Part shown: positions 37,813 to 47,778 of the stretch, in pieces
Layout of the letters: every line of letters starts with the position of its first letter
Numbering within the stretch: position 1 is the first letter of the stretch
Assembly (NCBI RefSeq): GCF_000019785.1
Contig: NC_010524.1
Coordinates: 2,604,001 to 2,668,000 of the forward strand
DNA length: 64,000 nt
Source of the DNA: Leptothrix cholodnii SP-6
GTDB taxonomy: Bacteria > Pseudomonadota > Gammaproteobacteria > Burkholderiales > Burkholderiaceae_C
Reading direction: 5' to 3'
The notes under the pieces: generated by a model
What the model was told of the DNA's origin: nothing
Databases searched by the model: none
The model's input: only the letters and a program-made list of their open reading frames with translations
Position numbers and translations under genes: made by a program

Positions 37813-38646
37813 ATGCACGACACCACCAGCCGCCCCCCGGCCACCACCCCGATCCCGCAGCCGTGGACGCTCTACGGCATCACGCTGCACAGCCGCCTGC
37901 TGCTGGGCACGGCGGGTTATCCGTCGCCGCAGGTGCTGGGTGATGCGATCGTCGCCTCGGGCACGCAGATCGTCACCGTCGGCTTGAAGCGCACGCTGGC
38001 CGCGGGCGGCGACAACGGCTTCGTCGGCATGATCCGCCAGACCCTGCGCGAGCGCGGCGCCCGGCTGCTGCCCAACACCGCCGGCTGCCGCACCGCCGCC
38101 GAGGCCATCACGCTGGCCGAGATGGCACGCGAGCTCTACGACACCGCCTGGCTCAAGCTCGAGGTGGTGGGCGACGAGCACACGCTGCAGCCCGATCCGT
38201 GGGAGCTGGTCGAGGCCGCCGCGGTGCTGGTGCGCGAGGGTTTCGAGGTCTTTCCCTACTGCACCGACGACCTCGTCACCTGCCAGCGCCTGCTCGACGT
38301 CGGCTGCCAGGTGCTGATGCCGTGGGGCGCGCCGATCGGCTCCGGCCAGGGCCTGATCAATCCGTGGGCGCTGCGCACGCTGCGCGCGCGGCTGCCGGGT
38401 GTGCCGCTGATCGTCGACGCCGGCATCGGCGCGCCGGCACACGCGGCGCAGGCGCTGGAGATGGGCTACGACGGCGTGCTGCTCAACTCGGCGGTGGCGC
38501 AGGCACGCGATCCGGTGCGCATGGCGGCGGCCTTCGGTCATGCCGTCAGCGCCGGTCGGCTAGGCTACGAGGCTGGCGTGATGGCGCCGCAAGCGATGGC
38601 CGTGGCCAGCACGCCGGTGGGCGGGCGGCCTTTCCTGATCGACTGA
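37813..38646 (+). CDS. thiG: Thiazole synthase ThiG
   Basis: Condenses deoxyxylulose phosphate, iminoglycine and ThiS thiocarboxylate into the thiazole phosphate. The 277-residue TIM barrel has [14 protein letters not shown] near residue 30, [15 protein letters not shown] near 85 and the Schiff-base lysine in [10 protein letters not shown] near 115. [15 protein letters not shown] near 172 and [29 protein letters not shown] near 200 complete the barrel. About 20 residues at the N-terminus are extra to the family core. Confidence 0.95.
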   Translation: MHDTTSRPPATTPIPQPWTLYGITLHSRLLLGTAGYPSPQVLGDAIVASGTQIVTVGLKRTLAAGGDNGFVGMIRQTLRERGARLLPNTAGCRTAAEAITLAEMARELYDTAWLKLEVVGDEHTLQPDPWELVEAAAVLVREGFEVFPYCTDDLVTCQRLLDVGCQVLMPWGAPIGSGQGLINPWALRTLRARLPGVPLIVDAGIGAPAHAAQALEMGYDGVLLNSAVAQARDPVRMAAAFGHAVSAGRLGYEAGVMAPQAMAVASTPVGGRPFLID

Positions 38647-38667
38647 ACGGACCGACTGAAGTACGCG

Positions 38668-40509
38668 ATGCAAGCAGCAAACCCGAACACGAACACCTCG
38701 ACGGACCTCGACACGCCCCCCGGCGCGACGCGGCGCCCGATCGTCTGGAGCATCTCGAGCAATGACGCCAGCGGCGCCGCCGGCCTGAGCGCCGATGCGC
38801 GCGTGGCCGCCGCCTTCGGCGTCCACCTGTGCCCGATCGTGGCCTGCGTGACGTCGCAGAACTCGCTGTCGATCGAGCACATCACGCCGATCAGCGCGAC
38901 CCTGCTCGACGCCCAGCTCGACACGCTGGCCGCCGACATGCCGCCCGACGCCATCAAGACCGGCATGCTCGGCAGCGCCGAACTGGTGGCGGTGGTGGCC
39001 CGCTGGGTCGACCGGCTGCGCCGCCGCAACCCCCACCTGCCGCTGGTGGTCGATCCGATGCTGCGTGCCGGCACCGGCACCGGCTCGGCCTTTGCCGATG
39101 CGCTGCTGCTGGCCGCCTACCAGGACGACCTGCTGCCACGCGCCACCGTGATCACGCCGAACCGGCGCGAGGCGCGCGCCCTGCTCGATCACGATGACAG
39201 CGGCAACCTGCCGATCCAGCCCGATGCGGTCGCGCCGCGCGGCACCGATCACGCAGCGGTCGCGGCCCGCCTGGGGCCGGCGCCCGAACTCGCCGCCGTG
39301 CCGGCGATGGCGCGCGCGCTGCGAGCGGCGGGCGCCAAGGCGGTCTGCATCACCGGCGGCCACGGTGACGACAACGGCAGCGACAGCACCGCCCACAACC
39401 CGGCCGGGCTGGTGCTCGACTGGCTCGACAGCGAGCTGGCCCAAGGCTGGATCGCGCTGCCGAAGGTCGAGACCCGCAACTACCGCGGCAGCGGCAACAC
39501 CCACGCCACCGCGCTGGCCGCGGCGCTGGCACGCGGCTTCGTCGACGCCGATGCCGCGGTGCTGGCCAAGATGGCGAGCACCGCGGCACTGCGCCACGGT
39601 TACGCCGCCGGTGCGGGCGTCGGGCCGGTGGGCACGGCCGAAGGTTTCATCACCGATGCGAGCCTGCTGCCCCGCATGAGCTGGGGCAACGATGCGCAGG
39701 CGCTGGCGATCGCTGCAGCCGGCACCGCCACGGCCGGACAGCCGCTGCGCTCCGGTTATTACGCGCTGGTCGACGACGCCACGCGCATTCCCGCGATCCT
39801 GGCGGCCGCGTCGAGCGACCTGTGCGCGCTGCAGCTGCGCATCAAGCGCGAGGCCCATTCCGACCTCGACGACGCGGCCTTCCAGGACCACGTGCAGACC
39901 CAGATCGCTGGCGCGGCGGCGCAGTTGCGCGGCAGCGCCATCGCGCTGATCGTCAACGACCACTGGCCGACCGCCGCCGCCGCGCTCGCACGGCGCGGCG
40001 ATGCGCTGGCTGGCGTCGAACTGGGCGTTCACCTCGGCCAGGCCGACCTCGAGATCCTCGGCCCCGACGGCCGCGCCGCACTGCGCCAGGCCGTCACCGG
40101 CCAGCAGCCGGGCGCTGCGCCGCTGGCGCTGGGCATCAGCTCGCACAGCCTGTGGGAGCTGGCACGTGCCGCCAGCCTGGCGCCCAGCTACATCGCCTGC
40201 GGCCCCGTCTGGCCGACGCTGACCAAGGCGATGCCGTGGCGCGCCCAGGGCCTCGACAACCTGCGCTGGTGGAGCGCGATGGCCCCCGCGCCGGTGGTCG
40301 CGATCGGCGGCGTGCTGCAGCCCGACCAGGCCCGGGACTGCGTGGCAGCCGGCGCAAGCGCGGTCTGCCTGGTGCGGGCGCTCGATGGCGACGCGCTGGC
40401 GGGATGGCCGGCCTGGCGTGAGGCCTGGCAGCGCGGGCGTGAAGCGACGGCCACGCAGCCGGCGGTCGCCTGGCCGCATCCGAGCCTGGACGCAGCGACG
40501 GCGCACTGA
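38668..40509 (+). CDS. thiDE: Bifunctional HMP(-P) kinase / thiamine-phosphate synthase (ThiD-ThiE fusion)
   Basis: A 613-residue fusion. Residues 25-335 are ThiD-like (ribokinase fold): SNDASGAAGLSADAR, PPDAIKTGMLGS near 92 and VVDPMLRAGTG near 127. Residues 360-580 are ThiE: LQLRIKREAHSD near 389, GISSHSLWELA near 490, YIACGPVWPTLTK near 506 and VVAIGGVLQ near 545. The kinase anion-hole motif, usually GTGCT, reads GSGNT at 274-278, so the conserved Cys is Asn. There is also an insertion of about 30 residues near 180-210. The fusion would channel pyrimidine phosphate into thiamine phosphate synthesis. It is last gene of the operon. Confidence 0.9.
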   Translation: MQAANPNTNTSTDLDTPPGATRRPIVWSISSNDASGAAGLSADARVAAAFGVHLCPIVACVTSQNSLSIEHITPISATLLDAQLDTLAADMPPDAIKTGMLGSAELVAVVARWVDRLRRRNPHLPLVVDPMLRAGTGTGSAFADALLLAAYQDDLLPRATVITPNRREARALLDHDDSGNLPIQPDAVAPRGTDHAAVAARLGPAPELAAVPAMARALRAAGAKAVCITGGHGDDNGSDSTAHNPAGLVLDWLDSELAQGWIALPKVETRNYRGSGNTHATALAAALARGFVDADAAVLAKMASTAALRHGYAAGAGVGPVGTAEGFITDASLLPRMSWGNDAQALAIAAAGTATAGQPLRSGYYALVDDATRIPAILAAASSDLCALQLRIKREAHSDLDDAAFQDHVQTQIAGAAAQLRGSAIALIVNDHWPTAAAALARRGDALAGVELGVHLGQADLEILGPDGRAALRQAVTGQQPGAAPLALGISSHSLWELARAASLAPSYIACGPVWPTLTKAMPWRAQGLDNLRWWSAMAPAPVVAIGGVLQPDQARDCVAAGASAVCLVRALDGDALAGWPAWREAWQRGREATATQPAVAWPHPSLDAATAH

Positions 40510-40560
40510 CATCCGGCCGGGCGACGCCGGATGCGCCGCACAGGCGCTACAGTCACGCCT

Positions 40561-40599
40561 CTGCCGGCGGGTGAACGACCTCGTTCCCGCCGGCAGTTT
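40561..40599 (+). terminator. Rho-independent terminator of the thiamine operon
   Basis: Perfect 11-bp arms CTGCCGGCGGG (40561-40571) and CCCGCCGGCAG (40586-40596) with a 14-nt loop, followed by TTTCTCGTT. A smaller perfect hairpin CATCCGGC/GCCGGATG precedes it at 40510-40533, directly at the thiDE stop. Confidence 0.8.
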
Positions 40600-40753
40600 C
40601 TCGTTATGCCTCGCAAACATGCCTTTCGGCGCGGCCCGGCGGCGGTTCAATCCGGCTGCCCTGCGTGTTCGATCTGAACATCTCTGTGCCGCACTGCGCC
40701 GATTCACGAGCCGCGACCGCCTGAGGTCCGGCTTGCCGCGAGGAACACCCGCC

Positions 40754-41467
40754 ATGCCGGGTTACCAGATCAAGCTCGAGGACGTCGCCATCGGCGGCGT
40801 CGCCGACGTGCACATCCGTTGCCTGCTGGACCGCCAGCAATACGCCGATCCGCTCGGCGCAGCCGCCGCGCTGGGCATCTCGTCGGCGGCCTGGCCGCTG
40901 TTCGGCATGGTCTGGCCGTCGGGGCTGCAACTGGCGGCGGCGGTGGCGCAGCGGCCGGTGCGGGCCGACGAGCGCATCCTCGAGATCGGCTGCGGCCTGG
41001 CGCTGGCCAGCCTGATCTGCCATCGGCGCGGCTCGCAGGTCACGGCCAGCGACTGCCATCCGCTGGCCGGCGAGTTCCTGCGCCAGAACCTGCTGCTCAA
41101 CCACCTGCCGCCGCTGCCCTATCGCCACGGCGACTGGGGCGCGCCGCAGGAGGCCGACCTGGCACCCACCTGCGCGCAGGGCCCGCGCCTGCAGGGCCGC
41201 TACGAGCTGATCATCGGCAGCGACGTGCTCTACGAGCGCGACGACGCCGGCGTGCTGCCGCAGTTCATCGCCCGCCATGCCGCCGCGGTGGGCGAGGTGC
41301 TGATCGTCGACCCGAACCGCGGCAACCGCTCGCCCTTCCATCGGCGCATGCAGGCGATGGGCTACACGCTGCAGGAAACCCGCCTGCTGGCACCGGCGGA
41401 TGCGGCCGGCGCCATCTATCGGGGCCGGCTGCTGCACTACCGGCGCGGCCTGATCGCCGCCCATTGA
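40754..41467 (+). CDS. Class I SAM-dependent methyltransferase (METTL21/protein-methyltransferase-like)
   Basis: A 237-residue protein. GMVWPSGLQLA near residue 48 and ILEIGCGLALASLICHRRGSQVTASDCHP near 72-100 form the AdoMet-binding site; IIGSDVLYERDDAG near 153 is the post-motif typical of the lysine-methyltransferase METTL21 group. The likely target is a protein, but none is indicated. ATG 40754 follows GAGGAACA. It stands alone between the thiamine terminator and the TetR promoter. Confidence 0.82.
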   Translation: MPGYQIKLEDVAIGGVADVHIRCLLDRQQYADPLGAAAALGISSAAWPLFGMVWPSGLQLAAAVAQRPVRADERILEIGCGLALASLICHRRGSQVTASDCHPLAGEFLRQNLLLNHLPPLPYRHGDWGAPQEADLAPTCAQGPRLQGRYELIIGSDVLYERDDAGVLPQFIARHAAAVGEVLIVDPNRGNRSPFHRRMQAMGYTLQETRLLAPADAAGAIYRGRLLHYRRGLIAAH

Positions 41468-41524
41468 GCACGCCCGATACACCGGCCCGGGCCACCACGC
41501 AGGCCCGCTCGCCTTGAACCGCGG

Positions 41525-41553
41525 TTGACCGGCTGCAGCGGCCGATCTATATT
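41525..41553 (+). promoter_or_regulatory. Predicted promoter of the TetR gene at 41587
   Basis: TTGACC (41525-41530), 17-bp spacer, TATATT (41548-41553): a near-consensus sigma70 promoter. The TetR operator follows immediately, so the gene is probably self-repressed. Confidence 0.7.
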
Positions 41554-41567
41554 ACTGACCGGTCAGT
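41554..41567. promoter_or_regulatory. TetR-type operator (perfect 14-bp palindrome)
   Basis: ACTGACCGGTCAGT is fully symmetric and sits between the -10 box and the GTG start of the TetR gene. A partial copy, TGACCGGTC, lies at 42355-42363 before the pcm-like/rhodanese/tolC genes. Confidence 0.75.
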
Positions 41568-41586
41568 CATTTATTTAAGCCGTACC

Positions 41587-42318
41587 GTGCCTGCCACACC
41601 CCCGCCTTCGCCAACAGCCGTTTCGATTTCTGCCGCCGCGGCGTCCGACGACACCCGCGCGATCGAAACACCCGTCGCCCCCGCCCACCAGCGCCGCAAG
41701 GCCGAGCGCCCGCACGAGCTGGTCGATGCCGCGCTGGACCTGTTTGTCGAGAAGGGTTTCGCCGCCACCCGCATCGACGAGGTGGCGCGCCGCGCGGGTG
41801 TCTCCAAGGGCACGCTCTACCTCTACTACGCCAGCAAGGAAGAGCTGCTGAAGGCGGTGATCCGCGAGCGGCTGTCGACCGAGATCGCCGCCGCCGCGCT
41901 GACCGTGGCCGAGCACCGCGGCAGCAGTGCCGACCTGCTGACCGGCCCGCTGGCGGCCTGGTGGGCGCGCGTGATCGCCAGCCAGGCGTCGGGCGTGTTC
42001 AAGCTCATCATCACCGAGGTGCGCAACTTCCCCGAGATCGCCGAGTTCTATCGCCACGAGGTGATCGAGCCCGGCCACGCGCTGATCGGCCGGATCCTGC
42101 AGCGCGGCATCGACGGCGGCGAGTTCCGGCCCGTCGACATCGACGCCACGGTGCATTCGCTGCTGCTGCCGATGGTGATGCTGTGCATCCACCGCCACTC
42201 GCTGGGCGTCTGCCAGCCCAACGAGGCGCTGCAGGACCCGCTCGTGTTCATCCAGCACCACATGCACCTGATCCTGCGCGGGCTGGCCCGGCCGGACCAG
42301 GCGCCGAACGCAAGCTGA
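41587..42318 (+). CDS. TetR/AcrR-family transcriptional regulator
   Basis: A 243-residue repressor starting at GTG. An untypical Ala/Pro-rich N-terminus of about 35 residues precedes the HTH (ALDLFVEKGFAATRIDEVARRAGVSKGTLYLYYASKEELL, about residues 48-86). The C-terminal TetR_C domain ends near 232. Its promoter carries a perfect operator. The following genes include a tolC, so control of efflux or envelope functions is plausible; the ligand is unknown. Confidence 0.9.
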   Translation: MPATPPPSPTAVSISAAAASDDTRAIETPVAPAHQRRKAERPHELVDAALDLFVEKGFAATRIDEVARRAGVSKGTLYLYYASKEELLKAVIRERLSTEIAAAALTVAEHRGSSADLLTGPLAAWWARVIASQASGVFKLIITEVRNFPEIAEFYRHEVIEPGHALIGRILQRGIDGGEFRPVDIDATVHSLLLPMVMLCIHRHSLGVCQPNEALQDPLVFIQHHMHLILRGLARPDQAPNAS

Positions 42319-42473
42319 ACCCGGACCGGTGACAGCGCCGGCAACGGCGCTCGATGACCGGTCGCAGCGGGCGGCGCGGCCGTGGCACCGCAAAGCCACA
42401 GCCACACGTCAGCCTGCCTCCTAAAATGTCCGGCTTTGTTGCGCACGCTCCGAACTCCAAACGAGGTCCACCC

Positions 42474-43127
42474 ATGAATGTCGAACAGGCCCGCTTCAAC
42501 ATGATCGAGCAGCAGATCCGCCCCTGGGATGTGCTGGACAGCTCGGTGCTGTCGCTGCTGGCGGTGGTCAAGCGCGAAGATTTCGTGCCCGCCGCACACC
42601 GCAGCGTCGCCTTCATGGACCTGGAGGTGCCGCTGCCCGGCGGCCAGTCCATGCTCGCCCCGCGCCTCGAGGCCCGCCTGCTGCAGGACCTCGCCCCGCA
42701 CCGCCACGAGAAGGTGCTTGAGATCGGCACCGGCTCGGGCTTCATGGCCGCGCTGCTGGCGCACAAGGCGCAGCAGGTCGTCAGCCTCGAGACCCGCCCC
42801 GAGCTGGTCGCGATGGCACGCGAGAACCTGCGCCACGCCAAGATCATGAACGCCGAGGTGCGCCAGGCCGACGGCTCCGATGCCAAGGCCGTCGCCGGTC
42901 CGTGGGACGCCATCGTGCTGTCGGGCTCGGTGGCCGAAGTGCCCGCCGCGCTGCTGCAGCAACTCAAGGTCGGTGGCCGGCTGGTCGCCGTGGTCGGCCA
43001 GGCCCCGATGATGCGGGCCACCCGCGTCACCCGCACCGGCGAGCGCGATTTCCGCACCGAGGTGCTGTTCGACACCGTCGCGCCCCGGCTCGACGGTTTC
43101 GGCGAACCCTCGCGTTTCTCGTTCTGA
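42474..43127 (+). CDS. Protein-L-isoaspartate O-methyltransferase family protein
   Basis: A 217-residue Pcm-like methyltransferase. It has MNVEQARFNMIEQQIRPWDV at the start, VPLPGGQSMLAPRLEARLLQ near residue 52 and the AdoMet motif VLEIGTGSGFMAALLAHKAQQVVSLE near 79-105. Compared with true Pcm the GQTIS substrate loop reads GQSML, and the protein ends soon after the core, so repair of isoaspartate is uncertain. It begins a run with rhodanese and tolC, 30 bp from the former. Confidence 0.85.
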   Translation: MNVEQARFNMIEQQIRPWDVLDSSVLSLLAVVKREDFVPAAHRSVAFMDLEVPLPGGQSMLAPRLEARLLQDLAPHRHEKVLEIGTGSGFMAALLAHKAQQVVSLETRPELVAMARENLRHAKIMNAEVRQADGSDAKAVAGPWDAIVLSGSVAEVPAALLQQLKVGGRLVAVVGQAPMMRATRVTRTGERDFRTEVLFDTVAPRLDGFGEPSRFSF

Positions 43128-43156
43128 CCCGAACGGTCCTTTTTCCGGCCAAGAAG

Positions 43157-43501
43157 ATGCAACAAGTCGCCGTCCGGGACATCGCCGCCCTGCTCGACAC
43201 CTGGCGCGGCCAGGGCCTCAGGCCCGCGCTGCTGGACGTGCGCGAAGCCTGGGAAGTGGCCACCGCCAGCCTGAGCCTGCCGGGCGTCGAGACCCGCTGC
43301 ATCCCGATGCAGCAGGTGCCGGCCCGCCATGCCGGCGAGCTCGATGCCGCGCAGCCGCTGCTGGTGCTGTGCCACCACGGCATGCGCAGTCTGCAGGTGG
43401 CGATGTACCTGGATGGGCAAAGATACCCCCATGTGTATAACATCGCGGGTGGCATCGACGCCTGGTCGCGCGTTGTCGATCCGACGGTGCCGACCTACTG
43501 A
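43157..43501 (+). CDS. Single-domain rhodanese-like sulfurtransferase
   Basis: A 114-residue rhodanese. LLDVREAWEVATASL near residue 25 is the CH2A-type motif and VLCHHGMRSLQVAMYL near 70 holds the active-site Cys in a CxxGxRS loop. It is cytoplasmic and probably transfers persulfide sulfur; the acceptor is unknown. The start at ATG 43157 is a choice: the open frame runs further upstream into the preceding gene. It lies between the Pcm-like and tolC genes. Confidence 0.87.
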   Translation: MQQVAVRDIAALLDTWRGQGLRPALLDVREAWEVATASLSLPGVETRCIPMQQVPARHAGELDAAQPLLVLCHHGMRSLQVAMYLDGQRYPHVYNIAGGIDAWSRVVDPTVPTY

Positions 43502-43555
43502 ACCTGGCCGCCACGGCCGCCGTGCATCTCCCCTGGCCAAGAAAAGGACCTCTCG

Positions 43556-44887
43556 ATGAAGCTCTCGACCGCGCGCAAGCCCCTGCTGGTGTCCGTGCTG
43601 GCGGCCTTGGCCGCCCTGGCCGTGCCCGCACATGCGCAAAGCCTGCGCGAGCTCTACGACGCTGCCCGCAGCTACGACGCCGGCTACCTGGCCGCGCAGG
43701 CGCAGGCCCAGGCGACGCAGTTCCGCGCCGCGCAGTCCGAGTCGCTGCTGCGCCCCAACGTCGGCCTGAGCGCCGGCGCGGCGCAGTCGGTCAGCGACAC
43801 GCCGCTGGCCGGCACCCGCAACCTGACCGCCGCGACGGTGGGCGTGAGCGCCGTCCAGCCGCTCATCAACCGCGCCAATTCGGCAGCGGTCGACCAGGCC
43901 CGCAAGTCGCTCGAAGTGGTCGAGGCCGACCTCGCCAGCGCCGAGCAGGACCTGATGGTGCGGGTGGCGCAGGCCTATTTCGACGTGCTCGGCGCGGTCG
44001 ACACGCTCGCCACCGCGCAGGCCAACAAGACCGCGATCAGCGAGCAGCTGGCGTCGGCCAAGCGCAATTTCGAGGTCGGCACCGCCACCATCACCGACAC
44101 GCGCGAGGCGCAGGCGCGCTTCGACCTCGCCAGCGCACAGGAGATCGCCGCCGACAACGACCTGCGCACCAAGCGCATCGCGCTCGACCAGCTGATCGGC
44201 AAGACCGGCATCGAGCCCACGCCACTGGCCCAGCCGGTGGTACTGCCCAACCTGGCCAGCGACGACGTCGAAGGCTGGGTCGCCAAGACCGCCGACGCGC
44301 CGCTGGTGCGCAAGGCCCGGGTCGGCTACGAGATCGCCAAGCTCGAAACCCGCCGCGCCGACGCCGGCCACAGCCCGACGCTCGACCTCGAAGGCTCGAT
44401 GGGCAGCGCCCACAACTCGGGCTCGGCGGCGGTGTCGTCGGGCGGCAAGGGCGTGTCCAGCAACGCCCGGATCGGCCTGACGCTGCGCATGCCGCTCTAC
44501 AGCGGCGGCGCGATCGACAACCGCGTCAAGGAAACCGTGGCGCTCGAAGAAAAATCGCGCAACGACCTCGACACCGCCCGCCGCGCGGTGGCGCAGGCCA
44601 CGCGGCAGGTCTACTTCGGCGTGCAGTCGGGCCAGGCGCAGGTGCTGGCGTTCGAGGCGGCCGAATCGTCATCGAAGCTCGCGCTCGAAGCGACCCAGAC
44701 CGGCTACCGCGTCGGCGTGCGTGTCAACCTCGACGTGCTCAATGCCCAGACCCAGCTCTACTCGACCCAGCGCGACCTCGCCAAGGCGCGCTACGACGTG
44801 CTGGTCAACGGCCTGCGGCTGCGCCAGGCCGCGGGCGTGCTGTCGGTCGGTGACCTCGACACCATCAACGGCCTGCTCGGCCGCTGA
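43556..44887 (+). CDS. tolC: TolC-family outer membrane channel protein
   Basis: Outer-membrane factor of tripartite efflux or type I secretion, 443 residues. The signal peptide is about residues 1-28 (ending PAHA). Two OEP repeats follow: SLRELYDAARSYDAGYLAAQAQ near 30 and NLDVLNAQTQLYSTQRDLAKARYDVLVNGLRLRQAAGVL near 395-432, with the long coiled-coil helices between. The preceding TetR gene and its secondary operator suggest regulated expression. No membrane-fusion or pump gene is adjacent. Confidence 0.92.
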   Translation: MKLSTARKPLLVSVLAALAALAVPAHAQSLRELYDAARSYDAGYLAAQAQAQATQFRAAQSESLLRPNVGLSAGAAQSVSDTPLAGTRNLTAATVGVSAVQPLINRANSAAVDQARKSLEVVEADLASAEQDLMVRVAQAYFDVLGAVDTLATAQANKTAISEQLASAKRNFEVGTATITDTREAQARFDLASAQEIAADNDLRTKRIALDQLIGKTGIEPTPLAQPVVLPNLASDDVEGWVAKTADAPLVRKARVGYEIAKLETRRADAGHSPTLDLEGSMGSAHNSGSAAVSSGGKGVSSNARIGLTLRMPLYSGGAIDNRVKETVALEEKSRNDLDTARRAVAQATRQVYFGVQSGQAQVLAFEAAESSSKLALEATQTGYRVGVRVNLDVLNAQTQLYSTQRDLAKARYDVLVNGLRLRQAAGVLSVGDLDTINGLLGR

Positions 44888-44899
44888 AACCCTGGCGGC

Positions 44900-45991
<1,092 letters not shown>

Positions 45992-46072
45992 CGTGTGTCT
46001 CCTCTCGAGGGGTCGTGGTGCGATAGTCGGACGGGACACGACGATCGACGCGGCCTGGAATCGACATGCCCG

Positions 46073-46109
46073 TCAACCGCCGTCCATCAACCGCCCTTCA
46101 TCAACCGCC
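46073..46109. repeat. Three tandem 14-bp repeats over the sulfur-carrier stop codon
   Basis: TCAACCGCC occurs at 46073-46081, 46087-46095 and 46101-46109, spaced 14 bp. On the minus strand each unit reads GGCGGTTGA, the Gly-Gly-stop end of the MoaD-like gene; the rightmost copy is the real terminus. Confidence 0.75.
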
Positions 46110-46370
46110 GGTCAAGGCCTGAAAGATCTGCACCTCGTCGGCCGGTGCCACGGCATCGCTCAGGCCGAGCCGGTCGTGGATGCGCTGGCCGTTGACGAAC
46201 ACCATCACGTGCTGGCGCACCGCGCCCTGTTCGTCGAGCACGTAACCCTGCAGCCGCGGGCTGTGCTGCCAGGCCGCGCGCAGCACCTCGCCGACGGTGC
46301 CGCCGTCGAGTTGCAGCGGCGGGCAATCGACGTGACGGCGCAGGTTGGGGGCGATGGTCAGGCGGGGCAT
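46101..46370 (-). CDS. MoaD/ThiS-family ubiquitin-like sulfur carrier
   Basis: An 89-residue beta-grasp protein ending EVQIFQALTGG; the diglycine tail is the site of adenylation and thiocarboxylation. VMVFVNGQRIHDRLGLSDAVAPADEV near 54-80 matches MoaD-like carriers. ATG 46370 is chosen by family length. No moaE or thiF is adjacent; the partner at 44900-45991 is an Asp-box propeller. A role in molybdopterin, thiamine (thiS is separate at 37556) or other sulfur transfer is open. Confidence 0.85.
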   Translation of the reverse strand: MPRLTIAPNLRRHVDCPPLQLDGGTVGEVLRAAWQHSPRLQGYVLDEQGAVRQHVMVFVNGQRIHDRLGLSDAVAPADEVQIFQALTGG

Positions 46371-46447
46371 GGCGGCTCCGGGCCGTGGGCGGGATTGCAT
46401 CTTCGTGAGATGACCGCCATGACGCAAGCGGGGTCGACCCGCGGCGC

Positions 46448-47764
46448 TCAGCCCGGCCAGCGCGCCTGTTTCAGCAGGATCGCCGCCATGCGTTCGGACG
46501 CGCCCTGGTGCGCCGCGGCGTAGGCCAGGGCCGCGGCCGAGGCCTGCGCGTGGGCCGACACGTCACCGGCCTGCGCGACCGCCAACGCCACGCCGTTGCC
46601 GATCGCCGGCACCCGACGCGCGGCCGATTGGGCCTCGGCCAGCTGGGCCGCGTCGGCAAAGTTGAAGGTGTGCGGCCCCATCACCACCGGGCAGCCGCAG
46701 GCGGCCGCCTCGATCAGGTTCTGGCCGCCCAGCGGCGCGAAACTGCCGCCCAGCAGCGCCACGTCGGCCAGCGCGTAATAGGCCGGCATCTCGCGCATCG
46801 AGTCGCCCAGCCAGACGTCGGCCTGCGCCGCCGCATCGGGCACCGCGGCGTCGCCCTCGCCCCAGCTGCTGCGTCGAGACAGCGTCAGCCCCGCGGCCTG
46901 CACCAGCGCCGCCACCTCGTCGAAACGCTGCGGATGGCGCGGCACCAGCGCCAGCACGGGGCGGCGGGCTGACGGGTCGGATTGCGCCAGCATCGCGGCC
47001 CAGGCCTGCAGCAGGGGCTCGTCCTCGCCTTCGCGCCAGCTCGCCGCCAGCACGATCGGCCGGCCGGCTGCAGCAACACGCCAGTGCCGGCCGCGCGTCA
47101 GCAAGGCCGGGTCGGGGCGCAGGTCGAACTTGATGTTGCCGCACACCTGCACGTCGCGGGCGCCGGCTTCGCGCAGGCGCCGGGCGTCGTCCTCGGTCTG
47201 CGCCAGCGCCGTGGACAGCGCCTCGACCGCCGGCCGCATCAACGCGTCGAGCCGCAGCGACTTGCGCAGGCTCTTGTCCGACAGCCGTGCGTTGGCCAGC
47301 ACCATCGGCACACCGGCGGCCAGCGCCTCGGCCTGCAGGTTCGGCCAGACCTCGGTCTCCATCAGCACGCCGATGGCCGGCCGATGGCGGCGCAGGAAAC
47401 GCCGCACCGCGCCGGGGGTGTCGAACGGCAGCCAGCGTTGCGCGTCACCGGCGCGCAGCAGCGCCGCGCCGGTCTCGCGGCCGGTGGCGGTGCCGTGCGT
47501 GAGCAGCAGCCGCAGCCCAGGCCGGGCCGCGCGCAAGGCCTGGATCAGCGGCTCGGCGGCGCGGGTTTCACCGAGCGAGACCGCGTGCAGCCATAGCGCG
47601 CCCGGTTTGGTGGGCGCGCCGAAACCGAGCCGCTCGCCGATCGCCTGGCCATACGGCGGCTCACGCCGCGCGCGCCAGAACAGCCGCGCCAGCAGCAGCG
47701 GCGTGAGCCCGCGCAGCAGCGTGCTGTAGGCCAGCCGCGCCAGACCGCGCTTGAGTGCGATCAC
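46448..47764 (-). CDS. waaA: 3-deoxy-D-manno-octulosonic acid (Kdo) transferase
   Basis: Adds Kdo to lipid A precursors at the inner membrane. The 438-residue GT-30 enzyme has an N-terminal hydrophobic anchor (YSTLLRGLTPLLLARLFWRA), the acceptor-site LWLHAVSLGETRAAEPLI near residue 57, METEVWPNLQ near 135, and LLGGSFAPLGGQNLIEAAACGCPVVMGPHTFNF near 338-370. It follows the phosphomannomutase gene with a 14-bp gap, so the two are probably co-transcribed for LPS sugar supply. Confidence 0.94.
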   Translation of the reverse strand: MIALKRGLARLAYSTLLRGLTPLLLARLFWRARREPPYGQAIGERLGFGAPTKPGALWLHAVSLGETRAAEPLIQALRAARPGLRLLLTHGTATGRETGAALLRAGDAQRWLPFDTPGAVRRFLRRHRPAIGVLMETEVWPNLQAEALAAGVPMVLANARLSDKSLRKSLRLDALMRPAVEALSTALAQTEDDARRLREAGARDVQVCGNIKFDLRPDPALLTRGRHWRVAAAGRPIVLAASWREGEDEPLLQAWAAMLAQSDPSARRPVLALVPRHPQRFDEVAALVQAAGLTLSRRSSWGEGDAAVPDAAAQADVWLGDSMREMPAYYALADVALLGGSFAPLGGQNLIEAAACGCPVVMGPHTFNFADAAQLAEAQSAARRVPAIGNGVALAVAQAGDVSAHAQASAAALAYAAAHQGASERMAAILLKQARWPG

Positions 47765-47778
47765 GGGCGAGCCGGCGT

